Notes: generated by a model not told the origin, from the sequence alone. A DNA stretch of 64,000 nucleotides from Pirellulaceae bacterium (GCA_022448645.1 JAKVBZ010000011.1:1-64000), one strand, 5' to 3'; shown: positions 8,238-17,758, counted from the first letter of the stretch. Numbers and translations: made by a program.

Positions 8238-9403
8238 TCCTTGTAGGTCCTGTGGTAATGTGCCAGCTGTTCTTGGGCGTATTGCAAGTTACCTGTGCGT
8301 TGGAGCTGATGTCCCAGGGCGGTCACATGTTGCCCAAAATCGGCGGTGGGTTCCACCTGCGGTGTTTCAGGTTTGCCGAAAATCGGAAACTTCCAGACAC
8401 AGAAAATGAGGCCCCAGCCAAATAAGTGTAGCAGAATTGCACCTAGTGGCCATGACAAGAAGGCTTTGAGTCCGGTTCCGGAAAACCTGGTTGGCTCTGT
8501 ATCGTGAACTTTCGGACCGCTGCCGGAACTAACCAGAAAGACTACGTCTTCTTGGACACGCGGCGGATCGCGATGAACTACATCATCGATCAATTTTGCT
8601 GCCAACTTCCGGTGTTCGTGATTTACCAAGGGAAGATTTAGAAGGAAGGATCCGTTGCTGACCACGATAATCTGGCTATTGTCCCAATGGTCATACCAGA
8701 CTCGCTGGATGAGGGATTTTTCATTCACTGACAACAACACTTTGGTGTTGGGTATCAGTTTTTCGTCTGCCCCTGCCGGTAGTTGGTCGACCGTAGGTAT
8801 TTCCAGAAAATGACCGATTTCTAGGTTAGTGTTTTCAGGTGTTACCAACGTAGCCCAGGGGCCAGATATTTTTTTTATGTGTTCTCGCTGTCCGCTGGTG
8901 TCCACGACGAACCAGCCTCCGTAAACATCGCCGTGATCCTTATCTCGGGCATCCGTGTGTTTGGTCGTGGCGATCCGTCGTTTAGAGTCAAACTGTCGAC
9001 TCTTTGGGTCACTAATCTGCTTGGCACGCTCGTTGATGATGTCCCAATAGGCGACGGCCGCGTCAAAATCGCGTCCGACGTAGATCAATGTCCTACCCGC
9101 ATCGTCCTGTAACCATTCGTCAACGAACCGTCGATGAGCGACTGATGGTGCAGAAAAGGAATCTGGAATCCACACGATCACGTCGGCGCTCTGCAATCGA
9201 GGCGACATACGACTCCAACGTCTCACCTTGCACCCGGCTTGCTCAAACATGTCGACAAGTGCGGCCGTGCCATTGACGCTTTGTTTGCCAGAGTGGCCTC
9301 GTGACTCGCCGTAGTCATCTTTGATGTAGTCGGAACATCCACCCAGCAGTGTTGTGCTGGCAAGAAGACTCACCCAGATTTGCATGGTGAGGTGAGGCCT
9401 CAT
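8234..9403 (-). CDS. DUF4350-domain lipoprotein
   Basis: 389 residues. The N-terminus is a lipoprotein signal with lipobox LLGGC at about residues 19-23. Residues 40-300 resemble DUF4350: SVNGTAALVDMFEQAGC, then VIVWIPDSF, then a Rossmann-like core. A single membrane helix at about 325-347 is followed by a short cytoplasmic tail. DUF4350 proteins are repeatedly found beside MoxR/DUF58/DUF4129 genes, and some resemble GldG-like ABC accessory domains. The biochemical role is unproven. It overlaps its upstream and downstream genes by 4 bp each. A dually anchored protein (lipid plus helix) would be unusual, so the lipid modification should be considered likely rather than certain. Confidence 0.75.
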   Translation of the reverse strand: MRPHLTMQIWVSLLASTTLLGGCSDYIKDDYGESRGHSGKQSVNGTAALVDMFEQAGCKVRRWSRMSPRLQSADVIVWIPDSFSAPSVAHRRFVDEWLQDDAGRTLIYVGRDFDAAVAYWDIINERAKQISDPKSRQFDSKRRIATTKHTDARDKDHGDVYGGWFVVDTSGQREHIKKISGPWATLVTPENTNLEIGHFLEIPTVDQLPAGADEKLIPNTKVLLSVNEKSLIQRVWYDHWDNSQIIVVSNGSFLLNLPLVNHEHRKLAAKLIDDVVHRDPPRVQEDVVFLVSSGSGPKVHDTEPTRFSGTGLKAFLSWPLGAILLHLFGWGLIFCVWKFPIFGKPETPQVEPTADFGQHVTALGHQLQRTGNLQYAQEQLAHYHRTYKE

Positions 9404-10266
9404 AGGCTTGTCCCTGCAGGGTTGGCATGAGTGAGCCGTTCGAACTCGGCGAGCTGATTCCAGCAGGCATCAAAACGTTCGCGGCTAAGGGCATGATTGC
9501 CAAAGAATACATCCTCAAAAGCAATCATGGAGCGTTGGAAAAGCGGTTGTAAAGCTCGGTGAGCGTGAAGTTCGCGCAGGTACTGCCGATTGGTTTTTCC
9601 ACGAGCCAGTCGGATCATTTGTCGATGATCCAATTCCACCAGTTGGTAGCAGAAATAGTAAATAATTGCTTCACTAAATCGTTGCTGTTCGTAAAGTTGT
9701 CGGGCATGTGTTAGGAAATTACCCACGTTGGTATCTATCGGAATGGGAAGCTTTTCGGTAAGCGAGTGCATGGCAGACGCTTCGTTCTTTGCTTCCCCAG
9801 CTATCTTCCATTCGGGGAACTCTTGGCGAAGCATATGACGAATCAGCAACACGACAAGTGTCAACAGGATGATTGCCAGAGCCGACCATACCGCGTAGCG
9901 TATCAACGCCGCTATTTCGAGAGTTCCTGACAAACTACCGAAACCTGATCTATCAGTGAGCCCGGGCCACCACGATCTATTTGGTTCCTTAAGTTGGCGC
10001 ACGTCGTCCTCAGCAGGGTCATACCAAGGTACGTCTCCCAAATCTTGTAGTGCTTGCTGGCCCTGCTGCACTGACTCGTCCGTGATCGCTTGTGCATGCA
10101 ACAGAGGGTAAGTATTGATGATGACCACGAACAAGAGAATCCAGCAGATGGTCTTGATCGTTGGTAGGAAATGACAACGATCAACACGATTTGTCAAGAT
10201 CGTATTTGACATAGGGATTTCAATGTGGTGAGCGCTGTGATTGATCGATAGGAACCTACGGTTCAA
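9400..10266 (-). CDS. DUF4129-domain membrane protein
   Basis: 288 residues. There is a hydrophobic N-terminal segment at about 36-53, a periplasmic stretch, a second membrane helix at about 125-148 (AIILLTLVVLLIRH) and a cytoplasmic C-terminal domain. The C-terminal domain matches DUF4129, with YYFCYQLVELDHRQMIRLAR then TNRQYLREL and FEDVFFG. DUF4129 is a helical domain typically placed after a transmembrane region and often linked to MoxR clusters and to transglutaminase-like proteins. Function is not established. Start and stop overlap both neighbours by 4 bp, so it is certainly co-translated in the operon. Confidence 0.75.
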   Translation of the reverse strand: MNRRFLSINHSAHHIEIPMSNTILTNRVDRCHFLPTIKTICWILLFVVIINTYPLLHAQAITDESVQQGQQALQDLGDVPWYDPAEDDVRQLKEPNRSWWPGLTDRSGFGSLSGTLEIAALIRYAVWSALAIILLTLVVLLIRHMLRQEFPEWKIAGEAKNEASAMHSLTEKLPIPIDTNVGNFLTHARQLYEQQRFSEAIIYYFCYQLVELDHRQMIRLARGKTNRQYLRELHAHRALQPLFQRSMIAFEDVFFGNHALSRERFDACWNQLAEFERLTHANPAGTSL

Positions 10267-11153
10267 TTACCAACCTGACTGAGTAGACGTTGTGATTCGG
10301 CTCGTAACTGTAGGCTGACTGCCCAGCCTTCGTTTCGGGTGCGTCGATCCAAATATCCGAGAAACCGGACGACGGTAAAAAAAGCAGCTGTGATCCACAG
10401 GGCGACCGGGACTCCTAGTCGTGTCAACGCAATGTTCCACGCAAAGTTTTCTGAGACGATCCACGATATGAACCAAAATAGTTCAATGAGGGTGAACGGT
10501 AATATGCTGGCAAAAACGGCACTGGCCAGAAAACGGGCGATCAGATCACCTGGCTCGACCATGTGTAGTTTTTGCATGCGTTTTCCGAATGAAACAGACT
10601 CACCCTGGTGCGAGGCCTGCTGGGGTCGCTCCAACAGAATCACCTCGTTCAAGAAAGGGCGGATGCATCGTACCATACCTACATAGAGCACAAGCAGAGT
10701 CATGACCAAAAGGACGAATGCCCGATTGTTGTGCGGCATGAGCGGCAATACGCTCAAACTCACCAAACTAACTCGTAGAATGCCTTGTCGGATGAGCCAG
10801 CTGGGAGCCAGTCTGATGACTTGTCGCAAGAGTTGTCTCAAATCTGGGGCCTCATGAAACATAATGCGGCCCAGCAACGCGATGGTAAACACCGAGGCTA
10901 ACGGGGCTTGGATACACACCAGGCAGGTCGAAATGCCTATAAAAACGAGATGTTCCGAGTAGCTGTCTTGTTCTAGTTCAAAGTCGACGAGTTGTAATAT
11001 CAGAAAGTCGTTTAGGATCGCCAACGGAAAAGCGCCTAATAAAAAAGTGAGCCCGATAGCTCGCCAGTGTTCAGCGCACACGCGCAGCGCCAGATCCATG
11101 ATCTGCAACCATGTGCGTTCTCGGATCGTCACGGAGGTTTCGTCAAGTTTCAC
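10263..11153 (-). CDS. Polytopic membrane protein of the MoxR operon, function unknown
   Basis: 296 residues with about five or six hydrophobic segments (near 30-52, 68-100, 135-165, 207-230 and 240-265). I do not recognise a named domain. It sits between the SpoIIM-like and DUF4129 genes and overlaps each (11 bp and 4 bp), so it is part of the same co-translated unit. In related clusters this position is often held by a poorly characterised membrane protein. A membrane platform role for the MoxR/DUF58 machinery is an inference from position only. Confidence 0.65.
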   Translation of the reverse strand: MKLDETSVTIRERTWLQIMDLALRVCAEHWRAIGLTFLLGAFPLAILNDFLILQLVDFELEQDSYSEHLVFIGISTCLVCIQAPLASVFTIALLGRIMFHEAPDLRQLLRQVIRLAPSWLIRQGILRVSLVSLSVLPLMPHNNRAFVLLVMTLLVLYVGMVRCIRPFLNEVILLERPQQASHQGESVSFGKRMQKLHMVEPGDLIARFLASAVFASILPFTLIELFWFISWIVSENFAWNIALTRLGVPVALWITAAFFTVVRFLGYLDRRTRNEGWAVSLQLRAESQRLLSQVGN

Positions 11154-12132
11154 GAAAAGATCTCAACGCTTGGGGCGAATTGCCTAAAACAAAGAAATAC
11201 ATGATCAACAGAATAGTCGACAGAATGGCTACCGAAGCTTTGACAGGGTAGGGAGCTACGGAAGGAGATAGAAATCCTTCGATCAAGGCCGCCAGGAAGA
11301 AGAGTACCATCATAGCTCCGACAACGGGCAGAACTTTTCGTCCCGCCTCTTGCAAAGATTCGAGTCGAGTTTTACCGCCGGTATCAATCCATGACATCCC
11401 AAGGCGCAATCCGGCGCCGGCCGCTAACACGATGGCAGTCAGCTCGAAGGGGCCATGAGCCGTCACAAATTCGAAGAAATGTTCACGACCAGGTGTTTCA
11501 GGACGAGCCATGTATCCAAATACGGTTCCCAGGACGGCCGCATTGTATACCGTCACATACATCCCAGGTACGATGAGCAACATTAGCGCGAAACATTGTA
11601 GTCCGATCCCAGTATTGTTGAGGATGTAGAACCCCGCCATCTGCATGTCTTCGTCCACGGTACGGCCCAGTTCGTGGTCATACATCGCTTCGAGATTGTC
11701 AATGGCTTCCTCGCCCAACAGATCGGTCGTAAAGTTGGGCCAGATATGCGGCGAAGCGGCAATGAACATGGACGCTAAGAAGACTCCCCAGAAAAGCAAA
11801 AAGCAGCATTGAACACAACGATCACCGTAGATCGTACGAGGCGCTTCGTACATCAAGCTGCGCCCCCAACGCGACAATTCAAATCGCTTGCTTCGATGAA
11901 GTTGATTGTGTGCGCGACCTACCAATTGATGTAGGTATTGGGTGGTTTCGGGTGGCAATTGATATGCGTCTGCCAAGGCCAGGTCGGCACAAGCAGCTCG
12001 ATAAAGCGCCGCAAATTCGGACACCTGTTCTGCTTGAAGTGGTTTACGCCAGGAGCGATTCATTTGGGTACACAGATGCTCCAGCTGACGCCATTGACTA
12101 CTGCGAATTTCAAGGAACTCAGCGACTTTCAT
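11143..12132 (-). CDS. SpoIIM-family (DUF95) membrane protein
   Basis: 329 residues. A cytoplasmic N-terminal helical region (about 1-95) is followed by about five membrane helices. Family signatures include the segment after the second helix (GLQCFALMLLIVPGMY) and FFEFVTAHGPFELTAIVLAAGAGLRLG, the conserved P-E/H-G core of stage II sporulation protein M homologues. In Bacillus, SpoIIM acts with SpoIID/SpoIIP in engulfment. In non-sporulating bacteria such as this one the homologues are of unknown role and frequently adjoin RDD, DUF58 and MoxR genes. It overlaps the RDD gene stop by 14 bp and the following membrane protein start by 11 bp. Confidence 0.8.
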   Translation of the reverse strand: MKVAEFLEIRSSQWRQLEHLCTQMNRSWRKPLQAEQVSEFAALYRAACADLALADAYQLPPETTQYLHQLVGRAHNQLHRSKRFELSRWGRSLMYEAPRTIYGDRCVQCCFLLFWGVFLASMFIAASPHIWPNFTTDLLGEEAIDNLEAMYDHELGRTVDEDMQMAGFYILNNTGIGLQCFALMLLIVPGMYVTVYNAAVLGTVFGYMARPETPGREHFFEFVTAHGPFELTAIVLAAGAGLRLGMSWIDTGGKTRLESLQEAGRKVLPVVGAMMVLFFLAALIEGFLSPSVAPYPVKASVAILSTILLIMYFFVLGNSPQALRSFRET

Positions 12133-12997
12133 TGGTTACCCCCGATGAGCTAGGGACAGTTGCTGAGGTGTGAGTAAAAGGTGAGGTGTTGGGGGATTTA
12201 ACCGGTATGTCGGTCAAAGGATCTTGCGCATGCTTCGTCAATATGTCATCATCGACTCGATCTCGTACGAACGCGCGGTAGTACATAGCACACAGTAGGA
12301 GATCGTGGTTCGTCGCTGGCGGTAAGTTGTATCGGTCGATCAAAGGCGTCGCCAAATGTCCGGCAATTTCCATGCGCTGACTAGAGGTCAGTTTGGATCT
12401 GCGGTCAACATAGCTCCGTAAACATCGGGCCATGCCACGTGGTATTTGCAGATTGAGAGGTAAGGCACTGGCCAATTCCGAGATGCGTGAATCTCGAAAC
12501 TCCGTCACATGTGTGAAGCGTCGTGATTCTTCGACAATCACGATCGTACCGGCCACCATGTCCCCGAGCCTTTGATAATACCGACCGCGTGAGGCAGCAA
12601 TCAAACTGACAAGTGGAAAGAAAAGGTCAGCCGTGCGGAACAGATTCCTCAGAACTGCCTGTTCACCATTGATCGGTCGACCCTGGTCCGTCAGGACACG
12701 TAGTCCCAATACGTGTTTTCCCAACGTGCGTCCATTGAAGTAGGTTTCTAATATCACACCGTAAAACCAGGACATGACAAAGTAAGCCACGAAAATCAAA
12801 GCGACCACAAAACCGCCCAGGACAATTCCCAAAAATGTCATGCAGATCCATAGCGAAAAGATGATCGTGATGCGGACACCAAAATCGATCAAGAACGCAG
12901 GCAGTCTTTGAAACGGGCCTGCCAGCTGATACCGAAATGCAATGTTTTCGGGAGTTGTGATTTCAATCGAAGTATCAAGCTGATCTCGGCGCTCCAT
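12119..12997 (-). CDS. RDD-family membrane protein, first gene of the MoxR operon
   Basis: 292 residues from the ATG at 12997. The RDD domain spans about 12-155 and has the family landmarks: FRYQLAGPFQRLPAFLIDFG at the start (R and D residues), several membrane helices, GRTLGKHVLGLRV, and RYYQRLGDMVAGTIVIV. A soluble C-terminal tail of about 130 residues follows, not obviously related to a named domain. RDD proteins are proposed transporters, with ion antiport shown for a few members. The ATG at 12997 starts the conserved sequence. A GTG- or TTG-type start 36 bp upstream would add a weak extension. Being first in the operon, it likely carries the promoter in the roughly 375 bp upstream gap. 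Confidence 0.8.
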   Translation of the reverse strand: MERRDQLDTSIEITTPENIAFRYQLAGPFQRLPAFLIDFGVRITIIFSLWICMTFLGIVLGGFVVALIFVAYFVMSWFYGVILETYFNGRTLGKHVLGLRVLTDQGRPINGEQAVLRNLFRTADLFFPLVSLIAASRGRYYQRLGDMVAGTIVIVEESRRFTHVTEFRDSRISELASALPLNLQIPRGMARCLRSYVDRRSKLTSSQRMEIAGHLATPLIDRYNLPPATNHDLLLCAMYYRAFVRDRVDDDILTKHAQDPLTDIPVKSPNTSPFTHTSATVPSSSGVTNESR

Positions 12998-13372
12998 GCG
13001 TTTTATTATTTGGGAAATTGGCGCAAGTAGCAACGCTGGGCTCTGCTGTAGCGAGTGACTCGATATCGTGAGTGCCAGTCATATGCCGAGATTTAGGTCG
13101 CTGACGAACGATTTAAACGCTGTCAATACCAGAGCAGTATCTATGTTTACGGGCAGGCGGAGGGCGTTGGTGCTGTAGAAACGGAGCAAAGGCTGGGGCG
13201 TGGTCACTTTGACTTGTCGTCAGACAACTTCGCCCCACTGCCTCTCGGTACTTGAAGCCACACGAGAGGGAGCTGTGTAGTCGGACCCGAAGACGTTTTG
13301 GTGAAAAGCACAAGATTTTTTCTTGTACTCAAGATTGGGGGGACACGACGAATCGCGTGAGAAGTATGGAGT
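12998..13372. other. Intergenic region upstream of the seven-gene operon
   Basis: No supportable gene on either strand. It should hold the - strand promoter of the RDD operon and the 3' end of the korAB/CBS transcript. A small perfect inverted repeat, ACAAGA-N5-TCTTGT, is visible around 13309-13325. On the - strand it is not followed by a T-tract, so it is not a clear terminator. I could not pick a convincing -35/-10 pair. Confidence 0.35.
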
Positions 13373-13906
13373 TTACCCACCGTTTTTGTTGTCAGTCGAC
13401 ATTTTTTCTGCCAAGTATCGCAGGATGTCACGTGCCGATATGATGCCGTGGAGCTGGCCGTCAGGATCAACGATGGGTACATGGCGGTAGCCACCCAGGT
13501 CCATGCGTTGTGCGGCGAATGCGATTTTGGCGTCCATGGGCAACGTCCGTGGGTTAGACGTCATAAAATCGGCGATCGGCCGGTCCTTTAAGTTCGGCGT
13601 GTCCACATTTAAACGGATCAACACATCTCTTTCGCTGAATATTCCCACGGTTTTACCGCTTTCGACAACGACGGCACAGCCGATCTGTTTGTCGACCAAC
13701 GTCTGCATGACTTCTTGAACCGTTGCCGTCGATTCGACCGTAATTGGCTTTTTGGGTTGCAGGACGCTGATGCGATCCTTGAGAAGACTTCGTTTGGCAG
13801 AATTGGTGGGCTCAACAAGATAGTTGTCGCCGAGTGGCGTTTGGCATTCCTCGCACTCTTCCAGCCCTTCAAAGTTTTTGTGCCCGCAGGATTCACAGAT
13901 GATCAT
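13373..13906 (-). CDS. Zinc-ribbon plus two-CBS-domain protein
   Basis: 177 residues from the ATG at 13906. A rubredoxin-like ribbon with C4-x2-C7 / C18-x2-C21 is followed by two CBS domains (about 45-105 and 112-172; FSERDVLIRL and IISARDILRYLAEK are typical CBS ends). CBS pairs usually bind adenosine nucleotides and act as energy sensors. The ATG overlaps the TGA of korB (ATGA), so the two are translationally coupled. This suggests it regulates or assists the 2-oxoacid:ferredoxin oxidoreductase. A second CBS protein lies on the other side of korA. The link to the oxidoreductase is positional inference. Confidence 0.85.
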   Translation of the reverse strand: MIICESCGHKNFEGLEECEECQTPLGDNYLVEPTNSAKRSLLKDRISVLQPKKPITVESTATVQEVMQTLVDKQIGCAVVVESGKTVGIFSERDVLIRLNVDTPNLKDRPIADFMTSNPRTLPMDAKIAFAAQRMDLGGYRHVPIVDPDGQLHGIISARDILRYLAEKMSTDNKNGG

Positions 13907-14925
13907 TCGACCGTCCAAGTTTCGCCAGATTCGAATAATGACTTGAGATCGCCAGTTCCTTTTTGAGACTGAGCGATTTCAATCTGTTTATTCAATTCAT
14001 CATCGTATTTTGGCTGATCAACAGCTCGAAATACTCCGATTGGTTCAGGAAAATCTGGATGACGCATTCGACTCAGCAAATAAGCCAGACTGGGTTCTGG
14101 CGATTTTTCATCATGGAAAAGCAAGTCATCCTCTTTGATACCTTTGTTTAGTTCAACGACTTCCGGTTCGAGGCCATTCAATCGAATACCTTTTTCACCG
14201 TTCTTACCGAACTTAAGCGGTTTGCCATGCTCCAGTTCGATCACTGTGTCTGATTTGGTAGCGCGATCGGTAGCGTACTCCCAGGCCCCGTCGTTGAACA
14301 CATTGCAGTTTTGGTACACTTCGACAAAGGCGGTACCACGGTGTTCCGCAGCACGTTTGAGTACCATTTCCAAATGTTTAATATTTCGGTCAACGGATCT
14401 GGCAACGAAGGAAGCTTCGCAGCCGATGGCAAGTGACAGCGGGTGAATCGGATTGTCGATGGCTCCCATGGGAGTGCTTTTTGTCACTTTGCCGAGCGGT
14501 GATGTAGGAGAATATTGGCCCTTTGTAAGCCCGTAAATGCGATTGTTAAACAGAATGATGTTAATGTCCATGTTGCGCCGTATCGCATGGATCAAGTGAT
14601 TTCCACCGATACTGAGCCCATCACCGTCGCCGGTAATCACAAAGATTGTCAATTCGGGACGAGTTGCTTTCAACCCAGTTGCGATGGCAGGTGCACGTCC
14701 GTGAATGCTGTGCATACCGTAAGTGTTCATGTAGTACGGAAATCTGCTGGAGCATCCAATTCCCGACACAAACACTAGTTTCTCTCGCGGTATTCCTAGT
14801 GATGGCATGACTTTCTTCATCTGCGCGAGAATAGAATAGTCACCACATCCAGGACACCAACGTACGTCCTGATCACTTTCAAAGTCCTTAGCGGTTAAAA
14901 CGGGCAATTCAGTGGGTGTGGACAT
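13903..14925 (-). CDS. korB: 2-oxoacid:ferredoxin oxidoreductase, beta subunit (thiamine-diphosphate binding)
   Basis: 340 residues. The beta subunit holds thiamine diphosphate and a [4Fe-4S] cluster and, with the alpha subunit, decarboxylates 2-oxoglutarate (or pyruvate) to the acyl-CoA while reducing ferredoxin. The sequence shows WCPGCGDYSI near the start (cluster cysteines), GIGCSSRFPYYMNTYGMHSIHGR, and the thiamine-diphosphate motif TGDGDGLSIGGNHL with the following ILFNNRIYGLTKGQYSPTS. Best family match is KorB/OforB of the 2-oxoglutarate type. It follows korA after 107 bp and overlaps the CBS gene downstream by 4 bp. Substrate identity (2-oxoglutarate or another 2-oxoacid) is not fixed by sequence alone. 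Confidence 0.9.
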   Translation of the reverse strand: MSTPTELPVLTAKDFESDQDVRWCPGCGDYSILAQMKKVMPSLGIPREKLVFVSGIGCSSRFPYYMNTYGMHSIHGRAPAIATGLKATRPELTIFVITGDGDGLSIGGNHLIHAIRRNMDINIILFNNRIYGLTKGQYSPTSPLGKVTKSTPMGAIDNPIHPLSLAIGCEASFVARSVDRNIKHLEMVLKRAAEHRGTAFVEVYQNCNVFNDGAWEYATDRATKSDTVIELEHGKPLKFGKNGEKGIRLNGLEPEVVELNKGIKEDDLLFHDEKSPEPSLAYLLSRMRHPDFPEPIGVFRAVDQPKYDDELNKQIEIAQSQKGTGDLKSLFESGETWTVE

Positions 14926-15032
14926 TGGTATGAGTATCGGTGTTATCGAGGAAGGTAAACGAAAAGTAATTCAAGGACAGTGAAGTTCTGATGGCAATAT
15001 TGGAATCAGAGATTCAGTGATTGTGTATGGCT

Positions 15033-16907
15033 TTATTCGGCAAACATCGACGTGATTTTATGCACAATTTCGACGACTGAAAATGGTTTTCCTTTGACTT
15101 TGTGCAATCCTTCGGCATCCACCAGGAATTTGCTGCGAATGATGGACTGAAGTTGTCCCATATTCAATTCTGGAATGAGAATCCTTTGGTAACTTCCAAG
15201 CAATTCTGGAAAATTCGCAGGGAATGGGTTGAGGTATCGCAGATGAGTATGGGCCACAGATAGACCACGAGTTTGTGCCTCTTGGACAGCCGTTGCACAG
15301 GCACCGTAGGTCCCACCCCAGCTCAACACCAACAAATCACCCGACGAAGGACCGTTGACTTCTTGAGGTGGGATGTCGGATGAAACATTTGCCACTTTTT
15401 GAGCACGCACGTTTGTCATGTGTTGGTGGTTGTCTGGATCGTAACTTACGTTTCCCGTGCCATCCTGTTTTTCTAGGCCTCCGATGCGATGCTGCAAACC
15501 TGGAGTACCAGGAATGGCCCAGGGTCGAGCTAAGCGTTCGTTCCGTTGGTAAGGCAGGAATTCACCACCATTGTCTAGTGATTCGGGATGAGAAACTGGG
15601 ATCTCTTGTAGCTTGTCCGGGTCGGGAATCGACCAGGGTTCGGCTCCGTTCGCGATGTAGCCGTCGGATAAAATAATCACGGGAGTCATAAAACGCGTTG
15701 CGATGCGCCAAGCCTCCAAGGCCACATCAAAACAGTCTGACGGGCTGCGCGCGGCCACGATCGGTAAAGGTGCTTCGCCGTTCCGTCCAAACATGGCTTG
15801 CAGCAAGTCCGATTGTTCCGTTTTGGTCGGCAGGCCCGTACTCGGTCCCCCTCGCTGAATGTTCACGATGAGCATCGGCAATTCGAGGATCAAACCAAGG
15901 CCCATGGCTTCACCCTTCAAAGCAATACCTGGTCCGCTGGATCCTGTAGCTGCCATTGCCCCGCCAAAAGCGGCTCCAATGGCCGAAGTGACTGCAGCAA
16001 TCTCGTCTTCCGCTTGGAACGTGCGTGTACCAAAGTGCTTATAGCGACTCAGTTCGTGCAGGATGTCGCTGGCAGGAGTGATTGGATATGAGCCATAAAA
16101 CAGCTCTTTACCACTCAATCGCGCTGCAGTCATCATGCCGATCGCCAGAGCCTGGTTTCCCGTGATGTTGCGGTAATGGCCAGGTGGCAGATTCGCAGGA
16201 TCCACACGGTAGCTACTGATAAAAGCATCAGTCGTTTCGCCGTAATTCCAGCCAGCTTTTAGCGAGTTACGATTGGCGTCTGCAACCGTTTGCTTAGAGC
16301 CGAATTTCATGTCGATAAAACGTATCGTTGGATCGAGACTCCGACCGTAAAGCCAATATACCAATCCCATCGCGAAGAAGTTGCGACAACGATCAGCTTC
16401 TTTTTGGCTTAACCCCAATCCGTCCACAGCAGCACGAGTCAACTTGGTGATGGGTACCTTGAACAAGCGGTACCCTTCCAAGCTGCTATCTTCTAGAGGA
16501 TTACTGTCGTAGTCGGCTTTTTCCAATTCTTTCTTGTCAAACGCATCCTCGTTGACAATCAAGATCCCGGTACCATCTGTTGCCAGATCACTCAAGTTTG
16601 TTTTTAGAGCGGCGGGATTCATGGCGACCAGTGCGTTGAGTTGGTCGCCAGGTGTGAAGATTTCGTTTGAGGCAAAGTGAATTTGAAAGCCGCTAACTCC
16701 AGCCAATGTTCCGCGCGGAGCACGGATTTCTGCGGGGAAGTCAGGGAACGTGGCCACGTCGTTCCCGGCCAGCGCTGACGTATTCGTCAATTGCGTTCCG
16801 GCCAATTGCATACCATCGCCCGAGTCACCAGCAAACCGAACCGTGGCGCCTTGAATTTCAGTAACGTCCTTGGAACTTTGTATCACCTCTTCTGCGGAGA
16901 TCGGCAT
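15033..16907 (-). CDS. korA: 2-oxoacid:ferredoxin oxidoreductase, gamma-alpha fusion subunit
   Basis: 624 residues, as in KorA-type proteins that fuse the gamma domain (about 20-200, starting [15 protein letters not shown]) to the alpha domain (about 245-620). The alpha part has [35 protein letters not shown], and [18 protein letters not shown], all typical of the pyrimidine-domain partner of thiamine diphosphate. Together with KorB it forms the (gamma-alpha)2-beta2 enzyme that replaces the lipoamide-dependent 2-oxoglutarate dehydrogenase in many anaerobes and planctomycetes. The ATG at 16907 is preceded by an AGGA-type ribosome site. The CBS gene upstream ends 81 bp before it on the same strand. 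Confidence 0.92.
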   Translation of the reverse strand: MPISAEEVIQSSKDVTEIQGATVRFAGDSGDGMQLAGTQLTNTSALAGNDVATFPDFPAEIRAPRGTLAGVSGFQIHFASNEIFTPGDQLNALVAMNPAALKTNLSDLATDGTGILIVNEDAFDKKELEKADYDSNPLEDSSLEGYRLFKVPITKLTRAAVDGLGLSQKEADRCRNFFAMGLVYWLYGRSLDPTIRFIDMKFGSKQTVADANRNSLKAGWNYGETTDAFISSYRVDPANLPPGHYRNITGNQALAIGMMTAARLSGKELFYGSYPITPASDILHELSRYKHFGTRTFQAEDEIAAVTSAIGAAFGGAMAATGSSGPGIALKGEAMGLGLILELPMLIVNIQRGGPSTGLPTKTEQSDLLQAMFGRNGEAPLPIVAARSPSDCFDVALEAWRIATRFMTPVIILSDGYIANGAEPWSIPDPDKLQEIPVSHPESLDNGGEFLPYQRNERLARPWAIPGTPGLQHRIGGLEKQDGTGNVSYDPDNHQHMTNVRAQKVANVSSDIPPQEVNGPSSGDLLVLSWGGTYGACATAVQEAQTRGLSVAHTHLRYLNPFPANFPELLGSYQRILIPELNMGQLQSIIRSKFLVDAEGLHKVKGKPFSVVEIVHKITSMFAE

Positions 16908-16988
16908 TTCCTACTCGCTGTACGATTGAAATCTGCGTAAAAATGAAAAAGGGTTGTCGAAGGAGGGAACATTGTGACAACCGGTGGG

Positions 16989-17453
16989 TCAAGCCCCTTC
17001 TCTCGTCTTGGTCCTATGATGTGGCTCTGGAGGCAAAGTGTATACAACGTCTTGAACGTGTTCCACCAAGTAGTGAATGATTCCAGAGATTTTTAAAATA
17101 CGATCTGATTTTCCAGTTTGGTCGACAACCGGTAGTCGACGGTAACCACCCGTGGACATTTTGGCGATGGCAGAGCCAACGGAATCGTTCAAGGAAACGG
17201 TCACTGGATCATGAGTCATGATGTTAGAAACCGCTTGCTCCAGATCGCCGTCCGCGGTCAGCAACTTCAACGCGTCTCGTTCCGTAAAAATACCGACAAG
17301 TTGCTCTTTGTCACAAACAAGAACATTTCCCGTCTTGAACTGCTTCATTTGTTCTAAAGCCGTGCGAACCGAGTCCTCAGGTGCCACCACAATTGCATCT
17401 GCCGGGTGGGCATGCTGGACCGTTTCGTTCTGCAGATTCAACTCGGAGCTCAC
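16989..17453 (-). CDS. Two-CBS-domain protein upstream of korA
   Basis: 154 residues, a stand-alone CBS pair at about 20-78 and 85-145, with GIFTERDALKLL ending the first domain and GGYRRLPVVD in the second. It is the first gene of the likely CBS-korA-korB-CBS transcript. The GTG at 17453 is preferred because a strong GGAGGGGG ribosome site lies about 8 bases before it. A TTG start 63 bp further upstream would add residues unlike the family. It lacks the zinc ribbon of the downstream CBS protein. An energy-sensing role for the oxidoreductase is inferred from position. Confidence 0.8.
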   Translation of the reverse strand: MSSELNLQNETVQHAHPADAIVVAPEDSVRTALEQMKQFKTGNVLVCDKEQLVGIFTERDALKLLTADGDLEQAVSNIMTHDPVTVSLNDSVGSAIAKMSTGGYRRLPVVDQTGKSDRILKISGIIHYLVEHVQDVVYTLPPEPHHRTKTREGA

Positions 17454-17758
17454 GATGACCCCCTCCAAGTCTGGCAGGGGAGATAAGTAGATAGCAGGAA
17501 AGAAACAACGAATCAATTTGGGTTAATTTAAACCTACGAAAAATGTAACACGTCGGTAGGGCATTTAGAACCGCAAATCTACAAGTTTCCCGGATTTTTA
17601 TGAAAACAGGAGCCTAGTTTCTGTGCCGTCGCTTGCGTGATGGTGCTGCCCGCACCGAACTCTGGTTTTTGTCTTGCTTTGTAAAAGCAGATCGAGTACA
17701 AGTTCGCGGCCTTCGCTCTCTCCACCGGTGAACTACAAAAAGGTGTCGGTTAGCTGTC

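Noticed and set aside
13113..13313. 66-codon - strand open frame in the intergenic region upstream of the RDD operon
   Set aside because: Composition is low in typical protein patterns and it matches no family I know.
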